A stretch of DNA of 39,853 bases, taken from the NCBI GenBank assembly GCA_900767325.1, contig CAAFYT010000078.1, positions 1 through 39,853 on the forward strand, given 5' to 3'. Source of the DNA: Kiritimatiellia bacterium. Lineage in GTDB: Bacteria; Verrucomicrobiota; Kiritimatiellia; RFP12; UBA1067. This document shows positions 1-7,733 of the stretch, one piece after another. Within the stretch, counting starts at the first letter, position 1. Each line of letters starts with the position of its first letter. Under the pieces are notes generated by a model, which saw nothing but the letters and a program-made list of their open reading frames with translations, was not told the origin of the DNA and did not search any database. The translations under genes and the position numbers were made by a program.

Positions 1-159
1 AAAGAAGTATAAGGACGACGCCTGACAGTTTCAACTCCCTCGCTGAAGCCCGCTTAAGCAACCCTCACGCGCTATCGCGAACAAGCCAGCGTTGCGCTGG
101 AAACTCGCGCGCGCGCTGGATGTTCGGCGCTGAATTCCGGTCTTCAATTCCTTCGTGGT
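1..159. other. GC-rich non-coding or remnant sequence at left edge
   Basis: No gene can be supported here. A short open stretch at 2-25 ends in TGA and could be the last codons (KKYKDDA) of a gene lying to the left, but it is too short to judge. A perfect hairpin (CCAGCG, loop TTG, CGCTGG) lies at 86-100 with no T-run after it. Base composition up to about 140 is GC-rich like the core genome. It changes to AT-richer sequence from about 141, where the truncated ATPase frame begins to look like its family. I read this as the left junction of the accessory segment. Confidence 0.4.
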
Positions 160-180
160 AGGAACCTGAAGGGAAGGCAC

Positions 181-537
181 TTGTTTTTGTTTGATTGCGA
201 TACGAATCGGAATGAAAAAGAAGAGACGGCAAGTCTTAAGATTTTGACATTGCCACGCAATGATGGCAATAGTTTGGGGATAATGAGAGGCGTGGAGAAC
301 CTGCTGGATTTATCCGATATCCCACGCGAAAAGGCTTATAGGACGAAGCAAGAGAAAACAGAACTTGGGGAGGTGAAGAACAACGAGCACTTTGAGAAGA
401 TGGACTTGGCGGAGTATATTTGCCAGTTGGAAGATCGCAATGCGCTAATGAAAGTGTTGGGTGGGCTTGAAGTTGTACTTGATAGCATTGAAAAGAAGAT
501 GAAGGACGAAGAAAACAGGAGTGAGGTGAAGAAATGA
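181..537 (+). pseudogene. 5'-truncated OLD/TOPRIM-type AAA ATPase, C-terminal fragment
   Basis: The 118-residue frame (TTG at 181, possible internal ATG at 283) looks like the C-terminal part of an AAA ATPase with a TOPRIM (OLD-like) nuclease half. It opens with FLFDCDTN, the strand plus DxD metal-binding motif of the TOPRIM fold. A P-R-N-D-G-N segment and RGVENLL follow, which in full-length relatives read roughly P-x-N-x-x-N and KGIENLL. The end (KMDLAEYIC, then a helix with VLDSIEKK) matches the usual tail. The whole ATPase half is missing. The frame stays open upstream only to 58, through GC-rich sequence that does not look related. A GGGAAGG at 171-177 could still allow translation. It overlaps the next gene by four bases (ATGA). 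The family match is from memory of the motif pattern; a small free-standing partner protein is the alternative. Confidence 0.55.
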
Positions 538-1385
538 CTTTTTCAGAGCGAATGAAGATTGTTGACCCGCGAACGATGATTCAGACTGAATCATTAGATG
601 AAGAAACGCGGAATGCGATTTGGAATGTGATATCGCCATTCTTTAAGAAATACAGTTCGCAATGTTCGGTGTATAATGATGTGTGGACGGAGTTGTATCA
701 TAAGACTTCTGATACATATCCGGATGTTGAGGATTGTTATAATGCGCGGGATAGTTTCTATCAATATTTTCGAGGTGTTATTCTTGTGGATGAGTGGAAT
801 TGCTGTCTTGATCTTGTAGAGTTTTTGGGGGGCGGCGCATTTCCAAGGAAGTGGAACGAAGAGATTTCTAGTAAACAATTTGGCGTTTGGGAACAGTATG
901 TGATTGGTGAAAATGACTTTAATGAGGTGTTTGAGAAATTTCTTGTGGGGTATCGTTTTGTCGAAGGATTGATCACGCCGATTACTTCACGGCCTGAAAT
1001 TGATTCGATTGTGGATGCGGTAGAGGGGGCTCCCGCCTCTGTTGGTGAACAACTTCAAAAAGCAATTCGTTTTTTCTCGGATCGTACACATCCTGAATAT
1101 CCAAAATCAGTAGATTGCTCAATTTCGGCTGTTGAGGCTCAATGTCGAATTTTGTTGAATGACCCTGTGCCGACCTTGGGCAAGGCCTTGAAGAAGCTGG
1201 AAGACGAGGGGATTGCAATGCATGGTTCGTTAAAGGCGGCATTTGAGAAGCTTTACGGTTTTACTTCAGATGCGGATGGGATCCGTCACGCTGGATTGAA
1301 GCCATCCGATGTTGATCAAGACTTGGCAAAGTTCATGCTGGTTTCATGTTCTGCCTTTGTGAATTATCTGCGGTCAAAGCAATAA
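534..1385 (+). CDS. AbiJ-NTD4/HEPN-like abortive infection protein
   Basis: This 283-residue protein begins with the signature of AbiJ N-terminal domain 4: F-S-E-R near residue 3, I-Q-T-E-S-L-D-E near 16 and RNAIWN at 26-31. The C-terminal third (about 185-283) matches the HEPN-like part of these proteins: SISAVEAQCR at 196-205, TLGKALKKLE at 214-223, and SDADGIRHA at 245-253, whose Arg-His pair is the likely RNase centre. Known family members act in abortive infection, probably by cleaving RNA after phage detection. The start ATG overlaps the stop of the truncated ATPase fragment, with GAGGTG a few bases upstream, so the two were once translationally coupled. Codon use is AT-richer than in the core genes, which points to transfer. 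Family assignment is fairly sure; anti-phage activity is inferred. Confidence 0.75.
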   Translation: MTFSERMKIVDPRTMIQTESLDEETRNAIWNVISPFFKKYSSQCSVYNDVWTELYHKTSDTYPDVEDCYNARDSFYQYFRGVILVDEWNCCLDLVEFLGGGAFPRKWNEEISSKQFGVWEQYVIGENDFNEVFEKFLVGYRFVEGLITPITSRPEIDSIVDAVEGAPASVGEQLQKAIRFFSDRTHPEYPKSVDCSISAVEAQCRILLNDPVPTLGKALKKLEDEGIAMHGSLKAAFEKLYGFTSDADGIRHAGLKPSDVDQDLAKFMLVSCSAFVNYLRSKQ

Positions 1386-1402
1386 CAACAGAGGGGTGAA
1401 CT

Positions 1403-1888
1403 ATGATTGAAATTATAGCATCGTTGCTTGGTGCAATTGTTGGTAGCGCGATTACGCTCCTGTGTGCCAACTGGCATGAGAAGTCTGCGCAGAAAAGGGA
1501 GCGGCAGATTCTGCAGGAGGCATTGTTGGAAGAATGTCAATTACAGGGGACGCTTTTGGAGGGGTTGGATGGCCAATACGCTCAGTCCCAAAGAGTGAAT
1601 CCGGCGAGAGTTTCAATTGATTTGTTTGTGCATGCGCTAAATCGACATGTCGATGTGCTTAGTGACGTGAAACTCATCCAGAAGTTGTCCCAGGTTGTCG
1701 TGCATGCAAAGGCGTTGAACACGGCGCTTGATCATTATGAGTCTACACTTTTACGCGCAGTTGAGATTCCGCAGTGGTTGTCGAATGTGGAGCGTTTGCG
1801 AATGAGTATTTGTAGCAACATACGGTTGTGTAAACGAGTGGTTGATGAGCTTAAAGCTGAAGTCCAATCTGGGAAGCATGGCGGTTAA
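1403..1888 (+). CDS. small membrane-anchored protein of the accessory cassette
   Basis: I do not recognise this 161-residue protein. It has one N-terminal hydrophobic segment (about residues 3-22, I-I-A-S-L-L-G-A-I-V-G-S-A-I-T-L-L) followed by a charged, mostly helical cytosolic part rich in Glu, Arg and Leu. It starts at ATG 1403 behind GAGGGG, 17 bases after the AbiJ-like gene ends, and shares that gene's AT-richer composition. Its position between two putative nuclease/effector genes suggests a membrane sensor, anchor or regulator in the same cassette. That role is inferred from context only. Confidence 0.6.
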   Translation: MIEIIASLLGAIVGSAITLLCANWHEKSAQKRERQILQEALLEECQLQGTLLEGLDGQYAQSQRVNPARVSIDLFVHALNRHVDVLSDVKLIQKLSQVVVHAKALNTALDHYESTLLRAVEIPQWLSNVERLRMSICSNIRLCKRVVDELKAEVQSGKHGG

Positions 1889-1964
1889 AATCGGTGAGGG
1901 GCTTTGTAAACCGAATTAAGACAATCTTGGCTAAAGGATGAAATTCTGAATTTTGAAGTTAACT

Positions 1965-3191
1965 ATGTTGACGCTTGATCAGATTAAAGCACTATGCATG
2001 CAAGGGGAGTCTAATCGTTTGGATTACAAACGAGATCAGTATCCTTTTGACAATGCTGCAGATGGTCTTAAGGCGGAATTCTTAAAGGATATATTGGGTT
2101 TTGCCAATTCGTTTCGCAGTGAACCCGCTTATATTTTGATCGGAGTGGAGGAACTCGAGTCTAAACGTGGCAGAATTGTCGGTATCAAGGCGTCTCAGGT
2201 TATAGATGGCTCGAAGATGCAGCAATTCGTGAACGAGAAAACGAATCGTATAATTCCATTTGAGACATTCACTGTTGATTGCGAGGATGGTATTCACGTG
2301 GTGCAGGTTTTAGAGATTGCCCCGTGCCTTAAAAATCGGCCGTTCTACCTCAAGCAAAAGAACTTTGCTCAATTGACGCAACGTGATGTTTGGATGCGAG
2401 TTGGATCTGCGTCGCATATTGCATTGCCTGAAGAGATCAAGGAGATGGGGCTTCAGGAAGTTGAACATGAGAGTTCTCCAATGCTGACTGTGAAGTTTGA
2501 TATTGATAATCAGGTTGACGATGGCTTATTGAGTGTTGTTATTCAGAGCGATGTAAATCCTCCCGAAGATTCGTTGTCAAGGAAGTTGCCGGCGTTGAAT
2601 GGGGGTACGGACTATGATCAATATCTTTGGTTGCGAAATAATGTTTCAAAGTTGCATTTTCGGTTGATGTTGAAAAACACTTCACGTGTGCAGGCCGACA
2701 ATTTGTCTATAAGATATAATGTCGAGTGTGAGGACGGGTGTGTTGAACAATGCGAGGCGCCAGGATTTAGCAGTGGATCGTTGTTCTCGGTGCCAAGGAT
2801 CGCGGATGTACGGCCTGTGAAAGCAAACATTTTGCGGCCAGGTGAGAGCGACTTGGACTCAGACGATTTGTATTTCAAAGTTAAAAAGGAGGGGAAGTTT
2901 AAGTTAACGACGACAATCTTAGGAAAAAATTTGCCCGTTCCTTTGCGAGAAACACACGAATTCACGGTCAGGTGTAGGACTGTTGAACTTGATCCTGACT
3001 GGATAAAGCAGATAAATTTTCTTATACGAGATGAAGAAAAACTTAATTCATGTACTAAGTGGTTTGTTCAATATGCTGCAGAGGAGCTGAAGGGGTGCAA
3101 TGTTGAATGGGATGTTGCGTTGAATTCACATTGGATTCCGATGCTCCGTGAAGTGCTGGCGAAGTATGAAGATAAATATGATGGAGATTGA
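1965..3191 (+). CDS. Schlafen-type AlbA_2 domain protein
   Basis: The N-terminal 150 residues look like an AlbA_2 (Schlafen AAA_4-type, PF04326) domain: GESNRLDYKRD at residues 14-24, an F-L-K-D-I-L-G-F-A-N-S helix, then A-Y-I-L-I-G-V-E-E. These proteins have been linked to nucleic-acid cleavage or ATP binding and are common in defence islands. The remaining 250 residues are beta-rich and unfamiliar, with D/E-rich loops, and may be a sensing domain. I chose ATG 1965 over TTG 1953 because it gives the usual M-L-T-L-D-Q-I start; no strong Shine-Dalgarno is visible for either. The usual GG of the AlbA_2 loop is replaced by FRSEP. Composition is AT-rich like its neighbours. Confidence 0.65.
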   Translation: MLTLDQIKALCMQGESNRLDYKRDQYPFDNAADGLKAEFLKDILGFANSFRSEPAYILIGVEELESKRGRIVGIKASQVIDGSKMQQFVNEKTNRIIPFETFTVDCEDGIHVVQVLEIAPCLKNRPFYLKQKNFAQLTQRDVWMRVGSASHIALPEEIKEMGLQEVEHESSPMLTVKFDIDNQVDDGLLSVVIQSDVNPPEDSLSRKLPALNGGTDYDQYLWLRNNVSKLHFRLMLKNTSRVQADNLSIRYNVECEDGCVEQCEAPGFSSGSLFSVPRIADVRPVKANILRPGESDLDSDDLYFKVKKEGKFKLTTTILGKNLPVPLRETHEFTVRCRTVELDPDWIKQINFLIRDEEKLNSCTKWFVQYAAEELKGCNVEWDVALNSHWIPMLREVLAKYEDKYDGD

Positions 3192-3202
3192 AAGGGGGTA
3201 AT

Positions 3203-3868
3203 ATGAGAACAAGCGGCCGAACCAATACGGAACGCATAGAATCTTTGGAAACGACAAGGCGTTGGCTTGTGCTATGTGGTGGGTTGTTGTCGTTGTTTGG
3301 GTTGTCTCTTGGGGCGATGTTGTATCATGGATATGGGTCGCTCAAGGAAAAAGAAGCAGAGTTGAGGGCGGATTACTCATGCATTATGTCGGAGTTCGTG
3401 GCGACTACAAATGATTTGGTTAATATTCGAAAAGAAAGTCAGGTCTCGGCAATTGTAATTGCCAAGAGGTGCGAAGAGTTGTCAGGGTTGTGTTCGAATA
3501 TTGTTCAGAAGGCTATGGCGGCAAATCAGCAGGCGGAGACTATCGAGTCCGATTGTCGTCTTGCGCAAGACATGATTCGTAATCTTGATGAATATGTCGC
3601 AAAGAATCTGAAGGTCACTCCACAACGGTTTACGGTTGTTGTGTCTGGGACCATGGCGAAGTGTACGTTTGTAGATGGTGTTGCTGTCCCGTATCCAAGA
3701 ACGGTGGCGGGTAAGATGGCAAATGCGTTGGTCGTTGTTCCTTCTGGATGTGTGTGCGTTGTGAGACCTTCGGGGAAAATGTGCCGTATTCGCATCCAGT
3801 CGAAGGTTAGGGATCGTGTTATTGTGGATAATATGGGTAAGATGGGGAAGGTTGAGTACTTTGATTGA
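3203..3868 (+). CDS. single-pass membrane protein with coiled coil
   Basis: The 221-residue product has a short basic N-terminus, one transmembrane segment (about residues 22-42: W-L-V-L-C-G-G-L-L-S-L-F-G-L) and a long heptad-like helix (about 46-125). A compact beta-rich C-terminal domain follows, containing the conserved-looking segments VVVSGTMAKC and VVPSGCVCVV. ATG 3203 is preferred over TTG 3188 because it has a very good ribosome site (AAAGGGGG at 3191-3198). The gene starts 12 bases after the AlbA_2 gene, so they are probably co-transcribed. No family is recognised. The arrangement resembles a membrane sensor whose stalk carries a soluble head, but the side of the membrane is unknown. 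Confidence 0.6.
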   Translation: MRTSGRTNTERIESLETTRRWLVLCGGLLSLFGLSLGAMLYHGYGSLKEKEAELRADYSCIMSEFVATTNDLVNIRKESQVSAIVIAKRCEELSGLCSNIVQKAMAANQQAETIESDCRLAQDMIRNLDEYVAKNLKVTPQRFTVVVSGTMAKCTFVDGVAVPYPRTVAGKMANALVVVPSGCVCVVRPSGKMCRIRIQSKVRDRVIVDNMGKMGKVEYFD

Positions 3869-3977
3869 AGCACAAGAGACGCGCGGAGAAAAGGAGTCAG
3901 AGGGACAATGGATTTCGCAGGGTCACACTTGATTGCCACAGTAAATTGCCGCACTAAGATTTGTATGTGAAGGAAAT

Positions 3978-4076
3978 ATGAGCTGGTTGCCAAGGAGAGA
4001 TAAACTTGATCTGATGCAGGCGTTGGCGATGGATTTTGTCGTGGCCAGGAGGAGAACTTCTCCATCAAGGGCGTGA
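3978..4076 (+). pseudogene. possible N-terminal remnant of a disrupted gene
   Basis: A 32-codon frame starts at ATG 3978 behind AAGGAA and begins M-S-W-L-P-R-R-D-K-L-D-L-M. A conserved hypothetical family of about 200 residues seen in several gut bacteria starts in a similar way (W-x-P-R-R, then a helix), although I cannot confirm the match. The frame turns into GC-rich, Arg/Ser/Pro-rich junk after about 4035, where base composition changes back to that of the core genome. I therefore read it as a gene cut off at the right junction of the accessory segment. Confidence 0.35.
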
Positions 4077-4120
4077 ACGCCGGGGGTGCGATTGCCATGG
4101 GGCGTTTGGGTGTGGTATAA
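4040..4120 (+). pseudogene. possible 3' remnant of a core gene
   Basis: A frame with core-like GC-rich codons (GQEENFSIKGVNAGG at 4043-4087) stays open to TAA at 4118-4120. That stop lies inside the -10 element of the next gene. It could be the 3' end of the gene that preceded the glycosidase before the accessory segment was inserted. No family is recognised and 27 codons is short, so chance is possible. Confidence 0.25.
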
Positions 4121-4121
4121 T
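4092..4121 (+). promoter_or_regulatory. sigma70-type promoter, leaderless, for the GH36-like gene
   Basis: TTGCCA (4092-4097), an 18-base spacer, then extended -10 TGGTATAAT (4113-4121). The ATG at 4129 is 7 bases beyond the -10, so transcription should begin at or almost at the start codon. There is no Shine-Dalgarno site in between. Confidence 0.65.
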
Positions 4122-4128
4122 ACGAGAT

Positions 4129-6021
4129 ATGAGAGTACTCCTATTCGTTTGCGTTGCCCTGCTGGCGGTCGTTGGCAAGGGCGTGACCATTGAAACCGAA
4201 GCTGGCGAACTGAAGCTTTCGCCAACGGGGAGCGCGAAGAGCACCACTCTTGCGGCGAATCCCTCGGCGGCGCGGCTCTCCGAGCGTAGCGCGCGCAAGG
4301 CCAAAGTCTACCCGCCTGTCAAGGTCGGCGATCTCGTCGGGCATCTTGTCGTGATCGAGGGCGGCGCCTACCAGCGCACCATCGTCGAGCTCGTCAACAG
4401 TGGCGAGAAGCCGGTGAAGGTCAAGCGTTTCGTGATGTTCAAGGACTTCACTCCCGGCGGGGACGGCGAGCGCGTCGGGATGACCGATGGTGCGGTCGCG
4501 GTCTTTCCTGCGTGCCATCGATATGTCGGCGTCGAGAATCCGCTCACAAAGCTCACGGTCGAGGGCGGGAAGGTCACGGCGACATTGGAGCGCAACTTCG
4601 AGATCCAGCCGAAAGAGAAATGGCAGGTCGCGGCGGTCATCGGCTCTTACGCCGAGGGGCAGCTCCGGCGCGATTTCCACAGCTACCTCAATCGTGAGCG
4701 CGCCCATCCCTACCGCGTGCTGCCGCACTACAACTCGTGGTACGACATCAACATCGGGCGCAACGAGACGCCGGAGTGGGAGAAGCGCATGAACGAAGAG
4801 GAATCGCTCGGCGTCATGATCGCCTTCCGCGAAGAACTCTCGAAGCGCGGGGTCTTCATCAATTCCTATCTCTGGGACGATGGTTGGGACGACTGGAACT
4901 CGTTTTGGGATTTCCACCCCGGTTTTCCGAACGGCTTCAAGAAGCATGCCGAAGAGGCGCACAAGAACAAGGGCGCGTCGATTGGCGTGTGGATGAGCCC
5001 TTGCGGCGGATACGGGCGCGCGCATGCGGGGCGCGTCAAGTACGCGAAGGAGAAGGGATACATCAAGCCGACGGACAGTCTGTTGCGGCTTTCGATTCCG
5101 ACTTGCTATGCGGCGTTTCGCGACCGGGTCATCAAGATGATCAAGGACTACGACATGAACCTCTTCAAGTTCGACCGCATGGGCTGCGGACACGACTGCG
5201 AGGGCGCGGGCGTCGAGTATGCGCCGGATATCGACGGGGTTGTTCGGCTCATCGGCGAAATGCGCGCGGCGAAGCAGGACGTGTTCGTGAACGCCACGGT
5301 CGGAACCTGGGCGAGTCCGTTCTGGGTCATGTACGCCGATTCGATCTGGCGCGGCGGCAACGATTTCGAGACGCGGGGCGTTGGAACCAAGCGTCAGCAG
5401 TGGCTCACCTACCGCGACGACATAATCCACGACCGCTTCGTCGCGAGGAGTCCGCTCTTTCCGCTCAATTCGATGATGATGCACGGCATCATCGTCAATC
5501 GCGGCGGTCCGCCCACGGTGATGGATATCTCCGACTCGCCGATCTCGACGCGTGATTTCGAGGACGAGGTGTGGATGGGAGTCGCTTGCGGCACGGGGCT
5601 TCAGGAGTACTACATCACGCCCAAGCTCATGCATCCGCATTGGTGGGATGTTTTGGCCGATGGCGTGAAGTGGCTCAAGGCGAACGAGAAGGTTCTGAAA
5701 GACACCCATTGGGTCGGGGGCGATCCGTGGACGAACGGCACGGGGGAGGTCTACGGCTACGCATCCTATGCCGCCGGCAAGAAGCGCGCGAAGGGGATTG
5801 TGATTCTGCGGAATCCGAGCGACAAGCCCGCGACATTCAAGACGACCTTCGCGAAGCTCTTCGAGCTTGATGGACTCGCGGCGGCGAAGAAGGCCGTGAA
5901 GCAGGTGAAGAGCGTCCATTCCCACGATGCGAAGTTCGCTTCGCCCGCGAAGGTCTCGGACGAGTTCACGGTCGAGTTCGGCCCGTTCGGCATCGAGCTT
6001 GTCGAGGTCATAATGGAGTAA
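4129..6021 (+). CDS. secreted GH36/clan GH-D-like alpha-galactosidase family protein
   Basis: The 630-residue product has a signal peptide (MRVLLFVCVALLAVVG), a beta-rich N-terminal part and a TIM barrel with the landmarks of clan GH-D. These are NSW at 202-204, WDDGWDDW at 249-256, K-F-D-R-M-G at 347-352 with D349 as probable nucleophile, and WRGGND at 407-412, where D412 may be the acid/base. A small beta domain ends the protein. It probably removes alpha-linked galactose or a related sugar outside the cytoplasm. The galM, permease and galK genes downstream could use the product. I start at ATG 4129, not at a longer frame from 4036, because the promoter ends at 4121. Substrate is not settled: some relatives are mislabelled enterotoxin and the family is broad. 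Confidence 0.7.
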   Translation: MRVLLFVCVALLAVVGKGVTIETEAGELKLSPTGSAKSTTLAANPSAARLSERSARKAKVYPPVKVGDLVGHLVVIEGGAYQRTIVELVNSGEKPVKVKRFVMFKDFTPGGDGERVGMTDGAVAVFPACHRYVGVENPLTKLTVEGGKVTATLERNFEIQPKEKWQVAAVIGSYAEGQLRRDFHSYLNRERAHPYRVLPHYNSWYDINIGRNETPEWEKRMNEEESLGVMIAFREELSKRGVFINSYLWDDGWDDWNSFWDFHPGFPNGFKKHAEEAHKNKGASIGVWMSPCGGYGRAHAGRVKYAKEKGYIKPTDSLLRLSIPTCYAAFRDRVIKMIKDYDMNLFKFDRMGCGHDCEGAGVEYAPDIDGVVRLIGEMRAAKQDVFVNATVGTWASPFWVMYADSIWRGGNDFETRGVGTKRQQWLTYRDDIIHDRFVARSPLFPLNSMMMHGIIVNRGGPPTVMDISDSPISTRDFEDEVWMGVACGTGLQEYYITPKLMHPHWWDVLADGVKWLKANEKVLKDTHWVGGDPWTNGTGEVYGYASYAAGKKRAKGIVILRNPSDKPATFKTTFAKLFELDGLAAAKKAVKQVKSVHSHDAKFASPAKVSDEFTVEFGPFGIELVEVIME

Positions 6022-6025
6022 GGGC

Positions 6026-6781
6026 GTGTTTCCGGATCTGATTGACATCGGCTTTCTGCACATCAAGACCTATGGGGCGATGATGGCCATCGGCTTCATC
6101 GCCTGCTTTTGGCTCATCGAGCGCCTGAGCGGAAGAAAGGATCTTTCGAACCTGCTCGTCTCTCTTCTGGTCTCGGGCGTCATCGGCTCGCGCCTCGCCT
6201 ACGTCATCGAGCACTGGCAGACCGAATTCGCCGCCCATCCGCTGAATGTCGTCCGCGTTGACCAGGGCGGGCTCATGTTCTACGGCGGGCTCGTTCTCGC
6301 CGCGATCGTGTTCTTCGCGTGGTGCCGGGCGAAGCGCGAGAGCCCGCTCGCTCTTGCGGACATCCTCGCCTGCGTCCTTCCGCTCGGTCACGCCTTCGGA
6401 CGGTTCGGCTGCTTCTTCTACGGTTGTTGCTATGGACGCGATTCGAATGCCTGGTGCGCGGTTCGCTTTCCCGTGGGGAGCCCAAGCTACTTCGCGCACA
6501 ACGCGCGGGTCGTGGGCGTTTTGCCGACGCAGCTTTTCGAGGCAGTCGCGCTCCTCGCGCTCTTTGCGGCGCTTCTCTCGGTGCGGAGCCGTCTTGCAGC
6601 GCGGCGGGGGGCGGTTTTCGCCCTCTACTGCATCGGCTACGCGATCATCCGCTTCGGCATTGAGACGATGCGAGGCGATCCGCGCGCGAGTGTAGGGGAG
6701 CTCAGCATCGGTCAGGCGGTTTCGGTCGGGCTTCTCGTGTTGGGGGGAATCGTCCTTGGGCGTGCATATCATAGTCGGTGA
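6026..6781 (+). CDS. lgt: prolipoprotein diacylglyceryl transferase
   Basis: Lgt transfers diacylglycerol from phosphatidylglycerol to the lipobox cysteine of prolipoproteins in the inner membrane. The 251-residue protein has about seven hydrophobic segments and the Lgt signature H-A-F-G-R-F-G-C-F-F-Y-G-C-C-Y-G-R in the middle. Near the end, R-F-G-I-E-T-M-R-G-D matches the conserved C-terminal motif. It starts with GTG at 6026, behind GGAG at 6014-6017, only four bases after the glycosidase gene, so it is probably read from the same transcript. It overlaps the next gene by 26 bases. Confidence 0.93.
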   Translation: MFPDLIDIGFLHIKTYGAMMAIGFIACFWLIERLSGRKDLSNLLVSLLVSGVIGSRLAYVIEHWQTEFAAHPLNVVRVDQGGLMFYGGLVLAAIVFFAWCRAKRESPLALADILACVLPLGHAFGRFGCFFYGCCYGRDSNAWCAVRFPVGSPSYFAHNARVVGVLPTQLFEAVALLALFAALLSVRSRLAARRGAVFALYCIGYAIIRFGIETMRGDPRASVGELSIGQAVSVGLLVLGGIVLGRAYHSR

Positions 6782-7733
6782 AGACGATTACCTCGTCGAA
6801 CGCGCGGCGCGTGAGCGAATCGGCGGCGTTTCGGACGTCGAGACGATCGACTCGATCAATTCGACGAACGAGGAGCTCCAGCTCGCCGATCTGCGGGCGG
6901 TGGAGGAGAGCATCGCAACGCCGCCGTTCCTCGAACCGCGCAAGGTGACGTGGTGGCGACATGCGGAATTCCTGCCGGGTGCGAAGGTCAGCGCGGCGGT
7001 GAAGGAGCGTTTGGACGGCTTCGCGGAGAAACTTGCCGCGCGGGAGATACCGGAGAACCAGGAACTCGTCGTGACTGCGTCGCATCTGCTCCAGACCTCG
7101 ATCTTCGCCAAACGGCTCGCGGCGGTCGCACAGGTCGCGGTCTTCGCGACGGGCAAGCCCTACGAAGAGCAGCGCAAGAAGGTCGTCTGGGCGATCGACG
7201 AGGCGAAGGAACTCGGCCTTTCGTTCGCGCCGGGGGCCGCGGAGCGGTTCGTCGCCGCGGTCGGGAGCGACACGCGCTCGCTTCGGAACGAACTTGAGAA
7301 GATGCGCGCTTATCTGGGGGATGAGCGCGCGGAGATCACGCCGAGCGACATCGCGGAAATCGCGAGCTGCGGACGAGCGGACGAGCCGGAGATGTGGGAT
7401 GTCACGGATGCGATCGGCAACCGGAACGCGGCGGCGGCCCTCGCGGCCCTCGCCAAGTTCAAAGGTGAGAACAGCTTCGCGGTCGTTCTCTCGGGCGTGA
7501 TCGAGAAGTTTCTGCGCCAGCTCATCGACGTTGCGCTGAAGCGTGCGGACGGACTGAACCCGTACGTACTTCGGAAGACCGAGGGGTTCTTGCGCAACTG
7601 GACCTTGCCCGAGCTGAAGGCGGCGCGGATGCGGTTCTTCAGGTTGCGCGAGAGATCCGTCTCGGGGCCGACGACCTGCGATTTGCAGGTCGAAATCGAG
7701 CTTCTGCGCATTTTGCGGAGGAGGGGACGATGA
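6756..7733 (+). CDS. holA: DNA polymerase III subunit delta
   Basis: The 325-residue product fits the clamp-loader delta subunit: an opening I-I-V-G-E-D-D-Y-L-V-E, the central E-x-R-K-V-T-W-W strand, F-A-x-G-K-P-Y-E-E-Q in the domain I/II linker, and a helical C-terminal collar domain. Delta opens the sliding clamp during loading. TTG 6756 sits well behind GGGGGG at 6742-6747; GTG 6762 is the alternative and would give the more usual short N-terminus. The start lies inside the end of lgt, so the two are coupled. Sequence divergence from model HolA is high, as is normal for the family. Confidence 0.8.
   Translation: MGVHIIVGEDDYLVERAARERIGGVSDVETIDSINSTNEELQLADLRAVEESIATPPFLEPRKVTWWRHAEFLPGAKVSAAVKERLDGFAEKLAAREIPENQELVVTASHLLQTSIFAKRLAAVAQVAVFATGKPYEEQRKKVVWAIDEAKELGLSFAPGAAERFVAAVGSDTRSLRNELEKMRAYLGDERAEITPSDIAEIASCGRADEPEMWDVTDAIGNRNAAAALAALAKFKGENSFAVVLSGVIEKFLRQLIDVALKRADGLNPYVLRKTEGFLRNWTLPELKAARMRFFRLRERSVSGPTTCDLQVEIELLRILRRRGR

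Noticed and set aside
86..100. Perfect hairpin CCAGCG/CGCTGG as terminator or recombination site
   Set aside because: No T-run follows and there is no second copy at the right junction.
4051..4063. Palindrome GGAGAA-C-TTCTCC as operator
   Set aside because: It lies about 30 bases upstream of the -35 in a stretch readable as coding remnant; chance is enough to explain it.
4141..6066. 641-codon frame on the minus strand opposite the GH36-like gene
   Set aside because: Its composition (Arg, Val, Asp, Leu, His-rich, no recognisable domain) is that of an antisense shadow of a GC-rich gene.
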